A stretch of 64,000 nucleotides of DNA from Brucellaceae bacterium (GTDB lineage Bacteria > Pseudomonadota > Alphaproteobacteria > Rhizobiales > Rhizobiaceae): positions 186,001 to 250,000 of the forward strand of contig JACKJV010000002.1 in assembly GCA_020637775.1 (NCBI GenBank), written 5' to 3'. The position numbers and the translations under genes were made by a program. Positions 50,784 to 62,493 of this stretch are shown in pieces. Under the pieces are notes generated by a model, which had not been told where the DNA came from, searched no databases, and saw only the letters and a program-made list of their open reading frames with translations. The first letter of the stretch is position 1, and the number at the start of each line of letters is the position of its first letter.

Positions 50784-51902
50784 TCATTGCTTGCGTTTCG
50801 TGATGCCGGGTATGGCCGATTCCAATGCCTTTTTCATGACAGTCGGCAACGCCTCGCCGGCAATGTCGCCAGGCGCGGACCACCATTGCCCCTTGCCCGG
50901 CTCCCGCGCCACCCCGTCGGCGCGCCAGACGCTGAGCCGCAATTCGAAATGGGTGAAGACATGGGTGATCGCATCGGCCGGTTTCCAGTCGCCGCCGAAG
51001 GGTGCGCCCTGCGCCCCGGTTTCGCCGTCCGTGCGCGCCGACCATCCGGTTGTCGGCAGTCCGGTCATGCCGCCGAGCAGGCCGCTGCCGGGGCGGCGCA
51101 CCATCAGCACCGCGCCATCGGCCCGCACCGCGACGAAAGCCGCGCCATGGCGCACCGGCCGCGCCTTCTTCGCCGCCTTGACCGGATAGGTTTCCGGATC
51201 CTCGCCACGCATCAGCGCGGCGCAATCCTCGCGCACCGGGCACAATACGCAAGCCGGGCGCTTCGGCGTGCAGATTGTCGCGCCCAGATCCATCATCGCC
51301 TGGGCGAAATCGCCCGGCCGGTCATCCGGCACGTCATCGGCAAGATGGGCCTTCACCTGCGCCTTGGCCGCCGGCATGGGGGTTGCAATCGCGCGGTGGC
51401 GCGTCATCACCCGCTCGACATTGCCGTCCACCACCGCCTCGGCCCGGTTGAAGGCAATGGCGGCGATGGCCGCCGAGGTATAGTCGCCAATGCCGGGCAG
51501 GGCGCGCAGCCCCGCCGCCGTGTCCGGAAATTTCCCGCCATGATGCGCGGCGACCATGTCGGCGCAGGCCTTCAGGTTGCGCGCCCGCGAATAGTAGCCA
51601 AGTCCGGCCCAGGCTTTCATGATGTCGTCGGTTTCCGCCCCGGCCAGCGCCGTGACCGTGGGCCAGCGCGCGGTAAAGGCGGCGAAATAGGGTTTGACGG
51701 CCTGGACGGTGGTCTGCTGCAACATGATCTCCGAAAGCCAGACGCGGTAGGGATCGGGCTTCTCGCCACGTGCGGCGTGTGCCGGCGCGATGCGCCAGGG
51801 CAGATCCCGGTGGTGCCGGTCGTACCAGGAAAGCAGGCGCCGTGCGAAGCAATGGCGCTCATCCGCGGATGGCGTGCCGGTCGTCTCGATGGTATGTCTC
51901 AT
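50784..51902 (-). CDS. mutY: A/G-specific adenine DNA glycosylase
   Basis: Removes adenine opposite 8-oxoguanine. 372 aa: catalytic Glu in LSEIMLQQT, helix-hairpin-helix LPGIGDYTSAAIAAIAF with the catalytic Asp in VVDGNVERV, 4Fe-4S cluster C-x6-C-x2-C-x5-C (ICTPKRPACVLCPVREDC), and a C-terminal NUDIX-like 8-oxoG recognition domain (about 240-370). Start at ATG 51902 (MRHTIETTG); the frame extends further upstream without similarity. Divergent from the DciA-like gene, 66 bp between starts. Confidence 0.95.
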   Translation of the reverse strand: MRHTIETTGTPSADERHCFARRLLSWYDRHHRDLPWRIAPAHAARGEKPDPYRVWLSEIMLQQTTVQAVKPYFAAFTARWPTVTALAGAETDDIMKAWAGLGYYSRARNLKACADMVAAHHGGKFPDTAAGLRALPGIGDYTSAAIAAIAFNRAEAVVDGNVERVMTRHRAIATPMPAAKAQVKAHLADDVPDDRPGDFAQAMMDLGATICTPKRPACVLCPVREDCAALMRGEDPETYPVKAAKKARPVRHGAAFVAVRADGAVLMVRRPGSGLLGGMTGLPTTGWSARTDGETGAQGAPFGGDWKPADAITHVFTHFELRLSVWRADGVAREPGKGQWWSAPGDIAGEALPTVMKKALESAIPGITKRKQ

Positions 51903-51968
51903 GTCTGGTGCGCGCTCATTCGTGCCGTGCCGAACGCAATATGGAACCTGCCGGAAAGCCGCCAAGCC

Positions 51969-52466
51969 ATGCCAGCCAAACCGCGCAAGCGCAATGCCGA
52001 ACCGGTTGCCGATCTCGTTTCGGCGATCGTCGACCCCGTGCTGCGCCGCCGCGCCGGCATTTCGCTTGGCCTGATCCAGAGCTGGGAGGAAATCGTCGGC
52101 ACGCGGCTTGCCGCCGGATCCCGTCCCGAACGGATTGTCTGGCCGCGACGGCGAAGCGATGACGATCCGTTCGAGCCGGCCACGCTCGTGGTCGCCTGCG
52201 AGGGCTTCGCCGCGCTTGCCCTCCAGCACGAGACGTCACAGGTCATCGCGCGCATCAACGCCTTTCTGGGTTTTTCTGCTGTCGGCCGCATCAGGATCGT
52301 GCAGAAACCGGTTCTGCGCATGGAGCAGCCACGCCCGCGCGGCCCGCGCAAGCTGACCCCGGAGGAAGAGGCCCGGCTGAAGGGCAGGACGGCGGGTATC
52401 CGGGACGAAGGCCTGCGCGCCGCGCTGGAAAGGCTTGGCCGTGGCGTGATCGGTGACCGTCGATAG
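51969..52466 (+). CDS. DUF721 / DciA-like protein
   Basis: 165 aa. The DUF721 core covers about 10-100 (PVADLVSAIVDPVLRRRAGISLGLIQSWEEIVG, abbreviated; LVVACEGFAALALQHETSQVIARINAFLG). DciA is the ancestral loader of the DnaB replicative helicase and carries a DUF721 (KH-like) domain; the disordered C-terminal tail rich in Arg and Pro fits. ATG 51969 is chosen; longer in-frame starts exist. Followed by the DsbA-like gene 149 bp downstream. Confidence 0.85.
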   Translation: MPAKPRKRNAEPVADLVSAIVDPVLRRRAGISLGLIQSWEEIVGTRLAAGSRPERIVWPRRRSDDDPFEPATLVVACEGFAALALQHETSQVIARINAFLGFSAVGRIRIVQKPVLRMEQPRPRGPRKLTPEEEARLKGRTAGIRDEGLRAALERLGRGVIGDRR

Positions 52467-52615
52467 AAGGCGCCGGCCAACGCGATTGTGAATGCACTCC
52501 ACGATTTTGCTGCTGCACTTTTGCCGGCTTTTGCCATAATTTGCCCCCTTGCCGTGTTTAGTGGCAAGACAGGTTCACACGTTATTCCGCAACGACCGCC
52601 CGACAGGTGATTCGC

Positions 52616-53374
52616 ATGACATCCGCTTCCCTTCGCACCCTCGCAGGCCTTTTGGCCGTTCCGGCACTGGCGATTACGCTTGCCGCCTGTTCGGACAGCG
52701 GCGAGGTCAACCGGACCACCGCCGCCGATGCGGCCGTGCAAACCGTTGCCGCCGATGAGGCCGCCCCGGCAATCGACACCATGACGACGGCTGCCGCCGA
52801 TGTGAAGGCGCCCGAGCCGGAAGGTTCCTATGACGCTGACAAGGTAGTGCAAGAGGGGGCCTTGCCCGACAAGTGGATTGGCGAGGAAAACGCGCCGGTC
52901 ACGATTGTCGAATACGCATCAGCCACTTGTGGACATTGTGCCCACTTCCACGAGGCGACCTGGCCGGAGCTGAAGAAGCGCTATGTCGATACCGGCAAGG
53001 TGCGCTTCGTGCTGCGCGAGTTCCCCTTCGACCCGCGCGCCACGGCAGCTTTCATGCTGGCCCGCTGTTCCGGCGACAACTACTATCCGCTGGTCGATGT
53101 CCTCTTCAAGACGCAGCGCAACTGGGCCGGCGCGCCGGGCGACGAATTCCTGTCGACGCTCTACAATACGGTCAAGATCGCCGGTTTTTCACAGGAAGAC
53201 TTTAACGCTTGCTTGCGGGATCAGGAACTTCTCGACAATGTGAATGCCGTGAGGACCCGTGCGGCCGAGGAATTCGGGATCGAGGCCACGCCCACATTCC
53301 TCATCAACGGCAAGAAATACGCGGGAGCGATGCCGATTGAGCAATTCGCGGCGATCATCGACAGCATGGATTGA
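52616..53374 (+). CDS. DsbA family thiol-disulfide lipoprotein
   Basis: 252 aa. The leader ends in the lipobox LAAC (ITLAACSDSG), then an Ala/Thr-rich linker (28-75) and a thioredoxin-fold DsbA domain (about 80-250). The active site CGHC occupies residues 105-108 (ASATCGHCAHFHE) and the cis-Pro loop is EATPTFLINGKKY. This DsbA_4 (BdbD/ScsC-like) type oxidises or isomerises periplasmic disulfides. ATG 52616 lies 5 bp after AGGTGA; the GTG three codons earlier is within the SD. DciA-DsbA-smc order is typical of Hyphomicrobiales. Confidence 0.93.
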   Translation: MTSASLRTLAGLLAVPALAITLAACSDSGEVNRTTAADAAVQTVAADEAAPAIDTMTTAAADVKAPEPEGSYDADKVVQEGALPDKWIGEENAPVTIVEYASATCGHCAHFHEATWPELKKRYVDTGKVRFVLREFPFDPRATAAFMLARCSGDNYYPLVDVLFKTQRNWAGAPGDEFLSTLYNTVKIAGFSQEDFNACLRDQELLDNVNAVRTRAAEEFGIEATPTFLINGKKYAGAMPIEQFAAIIDSMD

Positions 53375-53455
53375 GGCCGGCTTGCGGGCGGCGGCCCGGC
53401 CGTCGCCGTTCGCTGGGCGTTGCCGGTTTCCGGCCCGTGCGGGGGAGGCGTGCTG

Positions 53456-56400
53456 ATGCGCTTCTCCCGTTTGCGTGTCCTGGGCTTCAAGTCCTTTGTC
53501 GAACCGTCCGAATTCCTGATCGAGGGCGGGTTGACCGGCGTGGTCGGCCCGAACGGATGCGGCAAGTCCAATCTCGTCGAGGCCCTGCGCTGGGTCATGG
53601 GCGAGAATTCCTACAAGAACATGCGCGCGTCCGGCATGGACGACGTCATCTTTTCCGGCTCGTCCACCCGCCCGTCCCGCAATACCGCCGAGGTCACGCT
53701 GTTCCTCGACAACCGCGACCGCAGCGCGCCGCCGCAATGGAACGACCAGGACGAAATCCAGGTTTCGCGGCGCATCGAGCGCGAGGCCGGGTCCGTCTAT
53801 CGCATCAATGGAAAGGAAGCCCGCGCCAAGGATGTGCAGCTTCTCTTCGCCGACCAGTCCACCGGCGCGCGCTCGCCCTCCATGGTCGGGCAGGGGCGGA
53901 TCGGCGAACTGATCCAGGCCAAGCCGCAGGCCCGCCGTCAATTGCTGGAGGAGGCAGCCGGAATTTCCGGCCTTCACACCCGCCGCCACGAGGCCGAACT
54001 GCGCCTGCGTGCAGCCGAAGGCAATCTGGAACGCCTTGACGATGTGGTCGGCGAACTGGAGAGCCAGATCGAGAGCCTGAAGCGTCAGGCCCGCCAGGCC
54101 AACCGTTTCAAGTCGCTCTCGGCCGATATCCGCGCTGCCGAGGCCATCCTGCTGCACCTGCGCTGGAGCCAGGCCAGGGCCCATGAGGCAGAGGCGCAGG
54201 GCCAGCTTGCCACCACCACCGCCGCTGTCGGCGATCTCGCTTCCCGGCAGATGAATGCGGCAAAGGACCAGGCAGTTGGCGCATCCGGCCTGCCGGCGCT
54301 GCGCGAGGCGGAGGCTTCTGCCGCGGCCGCGCTGCAACGGCTGACGATTGCGCGCACACAGCTCGACGAGGAGGCCGCGCGGCTCAAGAGCCGGCAGGCG
54401 GAACTGGACAAGCGGCTGGCGCAATTCGCCGCCGATATCGAGCGCGAGCGCCGCATGGTTTCCGACAACGCGGAAGTCCTGGCGCGGCTGGAAGACGAGG
54501 AGCGCCGGCTCAACAGCGAGACCGACGGCGCCCATGCCCGGGAAATCGAGACGCGGGCCGCCCATGAGGAAGCCGCCGCCCGGCTGAAGGAAAGCGAGGC
54601 ATCGCTGTCCGCCCTGACGACGGAAAAGGCCAATGCCGCCGCCGCGCGTCACGCCATGGAACGGCGCCTTCGCGAAAGCCGCGAGCGGCGCGAGCGCATC
54701 GCCCGACAGGTTGGCGAGGCGGATCGTGAACTGGCCGAAATCGCCCGCAAGCTGGCCGCGCTGCCCGATCCTTCCGCCTGCCAGTCCGCGCTCGATACCG
54801 CCGAGGCGGCGCGCATGGAGGCGGAAGCGGCAAGCCAGGCGGCAGAAGAGGCGGTGGACGCGGCCCGTGAGGGTGAAGCCGACGCCCGCACGCCCCTCAA
54901 CGCCGCCCGGTCCGAATTGAACCGGATCGAGACAGAGGCGCGCACCCTCCGGAAGATCATCAATTCCGGCGGCTCCGGCCTTTTCCCCGCGGTCGTGGAA
55001 CGGATGAAGGTGGAGCGCGGCTTCGAGACGGCGCTGGGCGCGGCGCTGGGCGAGGACCTCGATGCCCCGCTCGATGCCGCCGCGCCGGCTCATTGGGGCG
55101 CACCGGTCGACGGCGCGGAGGATCCGGCCTTGCCGGACGGGGCCCGCCCGCTGGCCGGTGTCGTCACCGCGCCGCCGCAACTGGCCCGGCGGCTGGCCCA
55201 GATCGGCATTGTCGGCGAGGCCGACGGTGCGCGCCTGCAAGCCCTTTTGAAGCCCGGCCAGCGGCTTGTCTCGCAGGCTGGTGCGCTGTGGCGCTGGGAT
55301 GGGTTCGTGGCCTCCGCCGATGCGCCGACTGCCGCCGCCATCCGGCTGGAACAGAAGAACCGGCTGGCCGAACTGGACGCCGAGGCGCTGGAGGCGACCG
55401 GGGGGCTGCGCATGGCGGAGGAGGCATTCAGGGCAGCCGAGCTGCATTTGCGCCAGGCGATCGAGGCCGCAAAGGCGGCCCGTGAGACATTGCGCCTGAA
55501 GGTGCAGGCCGTTGGCGAGGCGCGCGCGGCCCTCGACCGGGCGCAGAAGGCCGCTGGCGAGGTGGCCACCCGCAAGGCCGCGCAGGAGGAATCCCGCGCC
55601 CGGCTGGCCGAGGGGCTGGCCGAGGCCGAAACGATGATCCGCGAAGCCGAAGGCCAGATGGAGGATGCGCCCGATCTTTCCGATCTCCAGGCCCGCCTCG
55701 ATGCCCTGGCGCGCGAAGTGGCGGCCGACCGGACCCGGCTGGCCGAGACGAAGGCGGCCCATGAAGGATTGAAGCGCGAGGCCGAGGCGCGCGCCCGCCG
55801 TTTGCAGGCCATCGCGGTGGAGCGCAAGGGCTGGATCGCGCGCGCCGGCAATGCCGAACGCCAGATCGCCGCCCTGGCCGAACGCGAGGCCGAGGCCCGT
55901 GCCGAGCGCGACACCATAGAGGGCGGACCGGAAGAGGCGGAAGCCCGCCGCCGTCAGCTCGTGCGCCGGATCGAGGAAGCGGAGACATTGCGCAAACAGG
56001 CCGCGGACAGGCGTCAGGCGGCCGAGAACCGGCAGCGTGATCTCGACAGATCTGCCACTGACGCAATCGCCGCTCTGGCCCAGGGACGCGAGGCGCGCGC
56101 GCGCGCCGAGGAGCGCATGACCGCCGCGCAGGAGCGCCGCGAGGAGGCGGAGGCGCGGATCCGCGAGGCGCTGAACTGCCCGCCGCATCTGGTCATCCGC
56201 CATACGGGTCTTGCGCCCGATGCGCCCATGCCGGACATGGGCGAGACCGAGCGCCGGCTGGAGCGCCTGAAGATCGAGCGCGAGCGCCTCGGCGCCGTCA
56301 ACCTGCGCGCCGAGGAGGAAAGCCGCGAAATGGCGGAGCGTCTCGAGACCATCGTCACCGAGCGCGAGGACGTGATCGAGGCCATCAAGAAGCTGCGCGC

Positions 56401-56914
56401 CGCCATCCAGAGCCTCAACAGGGAAGGCCGTGAGCGCCTGCTGGATGCCTTCGGCAAGGTCAACGACCAGTTCCAGCGGCTGTTCTCCCATCTCTTCGGC
56501 GGCGGTACGGCCGAATTGCAGCTCATCGAAAGCGATGACCCGCTGGATGCCGGGCTTGAAATCCTTGCCCGCCCGCCCGGCAAGAAGCCGCAGACCATGA
56601 CGCTCCTGTCAGGCGGCGAGCAGGCGCTGACCGCCATGGCACTGATCTTCGCTGTCTTCCTGACCAATCCCGCGCCGATTTGCGTGCTGGACGAGGTGGA
56701 CGCGCCGCTCGATGATCACAATGTCGAGCGTTTCTGCAACCTGATGGAGGAAATGGCGAAGTCGACGGAGACGCGCTTCGTCATCATCACCCACAACCCC
56801 ATCACCATGGCGCGCATGAACCGGCTCTTCGGCGTCACCATGGCCGAACAGGGCGTCTCGACGCTGGTCAGCGTCGATCTCCAGACGGCCGAACAGATGC
56901 GCGAGGCGGTGTAG
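53456..56914 (+). CDS. smc: chromosome segregation protein SMC
   Basis: Condensin ATPase that compacts and segregates the chromosome with ScpA/B. 1152 aa: N-terminal Walker A GPNGCGKSN (31-39), first coiled coil (about 165-490), hinge region (about 500-640), second coiled coil (about 640-960), and C-terminal signature LLSGGEQALTAMAL and Walker B CVLDEVDAPLDD. ATG 53456 follows GGGGGAGG and gives the family start MRFSRLRVLGFKSFVEP. Very rich in Ala, Arg and Glu. All ATPase motifs are intact. Confidence 0.97.
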   Translation: MRFSRLRVLGFKSFVEPSEFLIEGGLTGVVGPNGCGKSNLVEALRWVMGENSYKNMRASGMDDVIFSGSSTRPSRNTAEVTLFLDNRDRSAPPQWNDQDEIQVSRRIEREAGSVYRINGKEARAKDVQLLFADQSTGARSPSMVGQGRIGELIQAKPQARRQLLEEAAGISGLHTRRHEAELRLRAAEGNLERLDDVVGELESQIESLKRQARQANRFKSLSADIRAAEAILLHLRWSQARAHEAEAQGQLATTTAAVGDLASRQMNAAKDQAVGASGLPALREAEASAAAALQRLTIARTQLDEEAARLKSRQAELDKRLAQFAADIERERRMVSDNAEVLARLEDEERRLNSETDGAHAREIETRAAHEEAAARLKESEASLSALTTEKANAAAARHAMERRLRESRERRERIARQVGEADRELAEIARKLAALPDPSACQSALDTAEAARMEAEAASQAAEEAVDAAREGEADARTPLNAARSELNRIETEARTLRKIINSGGSGLFPAVVERMKVERGFETALGAALGEDLDAPLDAAAPAHWGAPVDGAEDPALPDGARPLAGVVTAPPQLARRLAQIGIVGEADGARLQALLKPGQRLVSQAGALWRWDGFVASADAPTAAAIRLEQKNRLAELDAEALEATGGLRMAEEAFRAAELHLRQAIEAAKAARETLRLKVQAVGEARAALDRAQKAAGEVATRKAAQEESRARLAEGLAEAETMIREAEGQMEDAPDLSDLQARLDALAREVAADRTRLAETKAAHEGLKREAEARARRLQAIAVERKGWIARAGNAERQIAALAEREAEARAERDTIEGGPEEAEARRRQLVRRIEEAETLRKQAADRRQAAENRQRDLDRSATDAIAALAQGREARARAEERMTAAQERREEAEARIREALNCPPHLVIRHTGLAPDAPMPDMGETERRLERLKIERERLGAVNLRAEEESREMAERLETIVTEREDVIEAIKKLRAAIQSLNREGRERLLDAFGKVNDQFQRLFSHLFGGGTAELQLIESDDPLDAGLEILARPPGKKPQTMTLLSGGEQALTAMALIFAVFLTNPAPICVLDEVDAPLDDHNVERFCNLMEEMAKSTETRFVIITHNPITMARMNRLFGVTMAEQGVSTLVSVDLQTAEQMREAV

Positions 56915-57160
56915 GACGATCGGCGTCCTGGCAGACTGCGAGCGCGGTTGCACCCGAAAGTGGATCGCATTAGAGCGGATTTCGACAGGAGCGAACCGTC
57001 GCGAAGGCTTCTGTTGGGAAACAGGCCTGATGAAAGACGAGACGGTATCGGCGCATTTGCCGGAAGAGATGGAAAAGGAATGCAAGAGGAAACATTCAGA
57101 TTGAATTGATAGGCTGGATCGCGTTGGCATGAAGGTTCAAATATAGAACACATCTATTTG

Positions 57161-57176
57161 AAAATATATATATTTT
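57161..57176. promoter_or_regulatory. 16-bp AT palindrome in front of the low-GC gene
   Basis: AAAATATATATATTTT is a perfect palindrome six bases before the start codon of the sulfotransferase-like gene, within about 60 bp of unusually AT-rich DNA. It could be part of a -10 region or a target for an AT-binding silencer such as the MucR/Ros family. Confidence 0.4.
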
Positions 57177-57181
57177 GAAAT

Positions 57182-58261
57182 ATGAAAATGGATTGTTTCC
57201 TTCATATTGGAACGGAAAAAACCGCCACGACCTCTATACAGGAGTGGATTTTCGCCAATCGAAATTCATTGGTCGAACGGGGAATATATACAAGCAACAA
57301 ATTCGGAAGCGGAAATCACAGAAAGATTGTCAATTACTTCAGGTCGGAGTTCGACGATTATCAGCAATGGTTCCGGATAAGGACGGAAAGGCAGAACAGG
57401 AAGCATTTTTCAGGGTTTGAAAGGGAATTCAAGGCTGAATTCGAAAAGGCGAGGTCGTCGGGCTGCCATCGTTTTCTGATCACGTCGGAGCATTTTCATT
57501 CCAGGCTTGTGAAGAAGGAAGAGATTGAAAGACTTCATGAATTCCTGAGCGGGATATTTGAAAAAGTATATGTCATTTCATATTTTCGAGAACAGACAGG
57601 CTTGTGCAGGAGTGCCTATTCGACCTACGCCGAGAACGGCGGAACCCTTGCATTCAAGGATTACATACAGACCGTCAGTCCGGAAAACGACTATTTCAAC
57701 CACCTGAACATTTCCGATAAATGGTCGCGGATTTTCGGAAAGGAATATTTCGACGCAAACCTGTTTGAAAAGCGTTATTTTCGGAACGGAAGCATCCTGA
57801 TTGATTTTGCGGAAAAGATCGGGCTCTCGCCAAACGACGGGTGCATCGGTTTCCCCGGCATTCATTCCAACAAGTCGTCCTATGCCTGGCAATTGCCTGC
57901 CTACAGGGCAATCCATGACCATGTGGCCTTCTTCACGGACAATGGAAATGGTTTCAATGACAGAAACAGGGAGCTGACGGATTTCGTCAAATCGATAGAA
58001 GTCTTGCGAAATGGCAACTTGAACCATGGGACATCGGATATTTTTGAATTGTTCTGTGAATCGAATGAGGAATTCTTCAGAAAATATACGCCTGGAAAGT
58101 CTTTTTCGAAGCCGGAAAGCGAAAGTGTTGATGAACTATATCCGGTCATCGAGGAATTGATATACAAGATATTTGCAAGTTTCCTGGTGGAATTCGATAT
58201 TTCCCCCAAGGAGCGGCGTGGAGAGGTTCTGATGTCTGCCTTGAAAGGACTCTTGAGATAG
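57182..58261 (+). CDS. sulfotransferase-like protein, low-GC acquired gene
   Basis: 359 aa. The N terminus CFLHIGTEKTATTSIQEW holds the 5'-phosphosulfate loop (GTEKTATTS) of PAPS-dependent sulfotransferases; RFLITSEHFHSRL and VISYFREQTGLCRSAYSTY resemble the 3'-phosphate-binding (Arg/Ser) part. Predicted to act on a carbohydrate or surface polymer. Sampled 60-bp lines give 35-57 % G+C against about 65 % around, with many ATA, AGA/AGG and TTG codons. No SD is visible; ATG 57182 or 57188. It interrupts the core genes smc and ubiM and has its own downstream terminator. Alternative: another nucleotide-binding transferase. Confidence 0.75.
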   Translation: MKMDCFLHIGTEKTATTSIQEWIFANRNSLVERGIYTSNKFGSGNHRKIVNYFRSEFDDYQQWFRIRTERQNRKHFSGFEREFKAEFEKARSSGCHRFLITSEHFHSRLVKKEEIERLHEFLSGIFEKVYVISYFREQTGLCRSAYSTYAENGGTLAFKDYIQTVSPENDYFNHLNISDKWSRIFGKEYFDANLFEKRYFRNGSILIDFAEKIGLSPNDGCIGFPGIHSNKSSYAWQLPAYRAIHDHVAFFTDNGNGFNDRNRELTDFVKSIEVLRNGNLNHGTSDIFELFCESNEEFFRKYTPGKSFSKPESESVDELYPVIEELIYKIFASFLVEFDISPKERRGEVLMSALKGLLR

Positions 58262-58274
58262 GACCTCGCCGACG

Positions 58275-58297
58275 AAACAGCCTCAAGGGGCTGTTTT
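58275..58297 (+). terminator. terminator after the sulfotransferase-like gene
   Basis: An 8-bp stem AAACAGCC / GGCTGTTT (58275-58282, 58289-58296) with a 6-nt loop; four T residues close the stem. Lies 14 bp past the stop. Confidence 0.65.
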
Positions 58298-58329
58298 CCG
58301 CGGCGTCCGGTCATTCCGTGCCGGCTTGC

Positions 58330-58343
58330 TTGACCTTCATCAA
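58330..58343. promoter_or_regulatory. FNR/FixK-type box upstream of ubiM
   Basis: TTGACCTTCATCAA fits TTGAY-N4-RTCAA at every defined position. It ends 61 bp before the ubiM start codon. Confidence 0.75.
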
Positions 58344-58404
58344 GATCCCCCGGTTCCACCTGCGCTAAGGTCTCTCATGCCGACAGACGTGAGGAGACGC
58401 GGCA

Positions 58405-59583
58405 ATGACGATGTCCTGTGATGTCATGATCGTGGGGGCGGGGCCTGTGGGGCTGGCCCTTGCCCGTTCGCTCGCCGACAGCGGTCTGGAAATTCTGATC
58501 GTGGAGCAGGCCGGACTTGCCACGCTCAAGGCGCCGCCGCCCGATGGCCGCGCCATCGCGCTCAATCACCGCTCCATGGGCATTCTTGAAAGGCTCGATG
58601 TCGCGGGCCGTATCGCGCCGGAGCACCGCTCCTTCCTGCGACGGGCCGAAGTGCTGGACGGCGCCTCGCCCTTCGCCCTCGTCTTCGATGCCGCCGCACG
58701 CCATGCGGACACGCTGGGCTGGCTGGTGCCCAACCATGCCATCCGCAAGGCACTTTACGAATCCTTTTCCCATCATGGCGGCGCGCGCCTTCTGGCCGGC
58801 GTGAAGGCTGGTGCCGCGCGGCACGTGGAAGACGGCGTCGCGGTGTCGCTGTCCGATGGAACCGTGGTCGAGACGCGGCTTCTGGTGGCCGCGGACACGC
58901 GCTTTTCCGCCCTGCGCCGGCAAATGGGCATATCAGCCTTCATGCATGATTTCGGCCGCTCGATGATCGTCTGCGACATGGCGCACGAGCACCCGCATGG
59001 GGATACGGCGCTGGAAGGCTTCTTCCACGGCATCACCATCGCCACGCTGCCGTTGGCGGGACAGCGTTCGTCGATCGTTGTGACGCTGCCTTCCCATGAA
59101 GCCGAGCCGCTTGTGGCGGATGGAACCGATGCGATCGCCGCCATGGCCGAGCGGGAACTGAACGGCCGGCTCGGCCGGCTGACACCGCTCGCCGCTGCGC
59201 ATCTCTATCCCCTCGTCGCCGTCTACGCCCATGCCTTCCATGCCGAGCGGTTCGCCCTCATAGGCGATGCGGCCGTGGGCATGCATCCGGTCACCGCCCA
59301 CGGCTTCAATTTCGGCCTGCTGAGCCAGCACCTGCTGGCCAGTGAAATGCTCTCGGCCATCCGCGAGGACCGCGACATCGCCGCGCCGGACGGGCTCGCC
59401 CGCTATGCCCGTGCCCATCGCCGCGAGACCTTCCCGCTGTTTCACGCCACCAACGGCATCGCCAGCCTCTATGCCAACGAGAGTGCGCCAGCCCGTTTCC
59501 TGCGCTCCGCCGGCTTGCGCCTGGCCCATGCCCTGCCGCCTGTTCGCGACATGGTCGTCGCCCGGCTGACGGCGGGCATGTAG
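58405..59583 (+). CDS. ubiM: UbiM-type ubiquinone hydroxylase (UbiH/UbiF/Coq6 family)
   Basis: O2- and FAD-dependent hydroxylation of the ubiquinone ring precursor. 392 aa: FAD motif VMIVGAGPVGLALARSL at the N terminus (GAGPVG, 11-16), the UbiM-like RRQMGISAFMHDFGRSMIV and ALIGDAAVGMHPVTAHGFNFGL, where GDAAVGMHPVTAHG replaces the more common GDAAHxxxPxxGQG. These features, recalled from UbiM proteins of Neisseria and alphaproteobacteria, separate it from UbiI, UbiH and UbiL. Two ATGs (58405, 58411) are possible. A consensus FNR/FixK box lies upstream. Confidence 0.87.
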   Translation: MTMSCDVMIVGAGPVGLALARSLADSGLEILIVEQAGLATLKAPPPDGRAIALNHRSMGILERLDVAGRIAPEHRSFLRRAEVLDGASPFALVFDAAARHADTLGWLVPNHAIRKALYESFSHHGGARLLAGVKAGAARHVEDGVAVSLSDGTVVETRLLVAADTRFSALRRQMGISAFMHDFGRSMIVCDMAHEHPHGDTALEGFFHGITIATLPLAGQRSSIVVTLPSHEAEPLVADGTDAIAAMAERELNGRLGRLTPLAAAHLYPLVAVYAHAFHAERFALIGDAAVGMHPVTAHGFNFGLLSQHLLASEMLSAIREDRDIAAPDGLARYARAHRRETFPLFHATNGIASLYANESAPARFLRSAGLRLAHALPPVRDMVVARLTAGM

Positions 59584-59680
59584 GTGGTGTCAGGCTGCCA
59601 GGGCCTTTTCCGGACGTGGCAGAAAATCTGGCGGAGCATCTGAAACGGTTGAAAAGACAAATGCTTGCCACGCGCCAATT

Positions 59681-59692
59681 TGACCATGGTCA
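59681..59692. promoter_or_regulatory. palindrome upstream of ppdK
   Basis: TGACCATGGTCA is a perfect 12-bp palindrome; with the flanking T it reads TTGACCATGGTCAT, one mismatch from the FNR/FixK consensus. 59 bp before the ppdK start. Confidence 0.4.
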
Positions 59693-59751
59693 TGGGCGTG
59701 CAAAATCGCTATCACCTTCGCAACTGCAACAGGCCGGCAAGGGAAGAGGCA

Positions 59752-62421
<2,670 letters not shown>

Positions 62422-62451
62422 GCTTCAGGCGTAACAGGAACGGGTCTGGCA

Positions 62452-62486
62452 GCGGGCGTCCGGTTCACCGGGCGCCCGCCGTTTTT
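62452..62486 (+). terminator. intrinsic terminator of ppdK
   Basis: A 12-bp stem (62452-62463 with 62468-62479, one G-T wobble) with a TTCA tetraloop, followed by cgttttt. Confidence 0.88.
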
Positions 62487-62493
62487 CCCGGTC

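Noticed and set aside
53189..56491. 1100-codon open frame on the minus strand
   Set aside because: Antisense shadow of smc caused by high third-position GC; the plus frame has complete SMC motifs.
56930..57030. Second copy of the 55-bp element
   Set aside because: Only CGAAAGTGG-like scraps match; the paired stems are missing.
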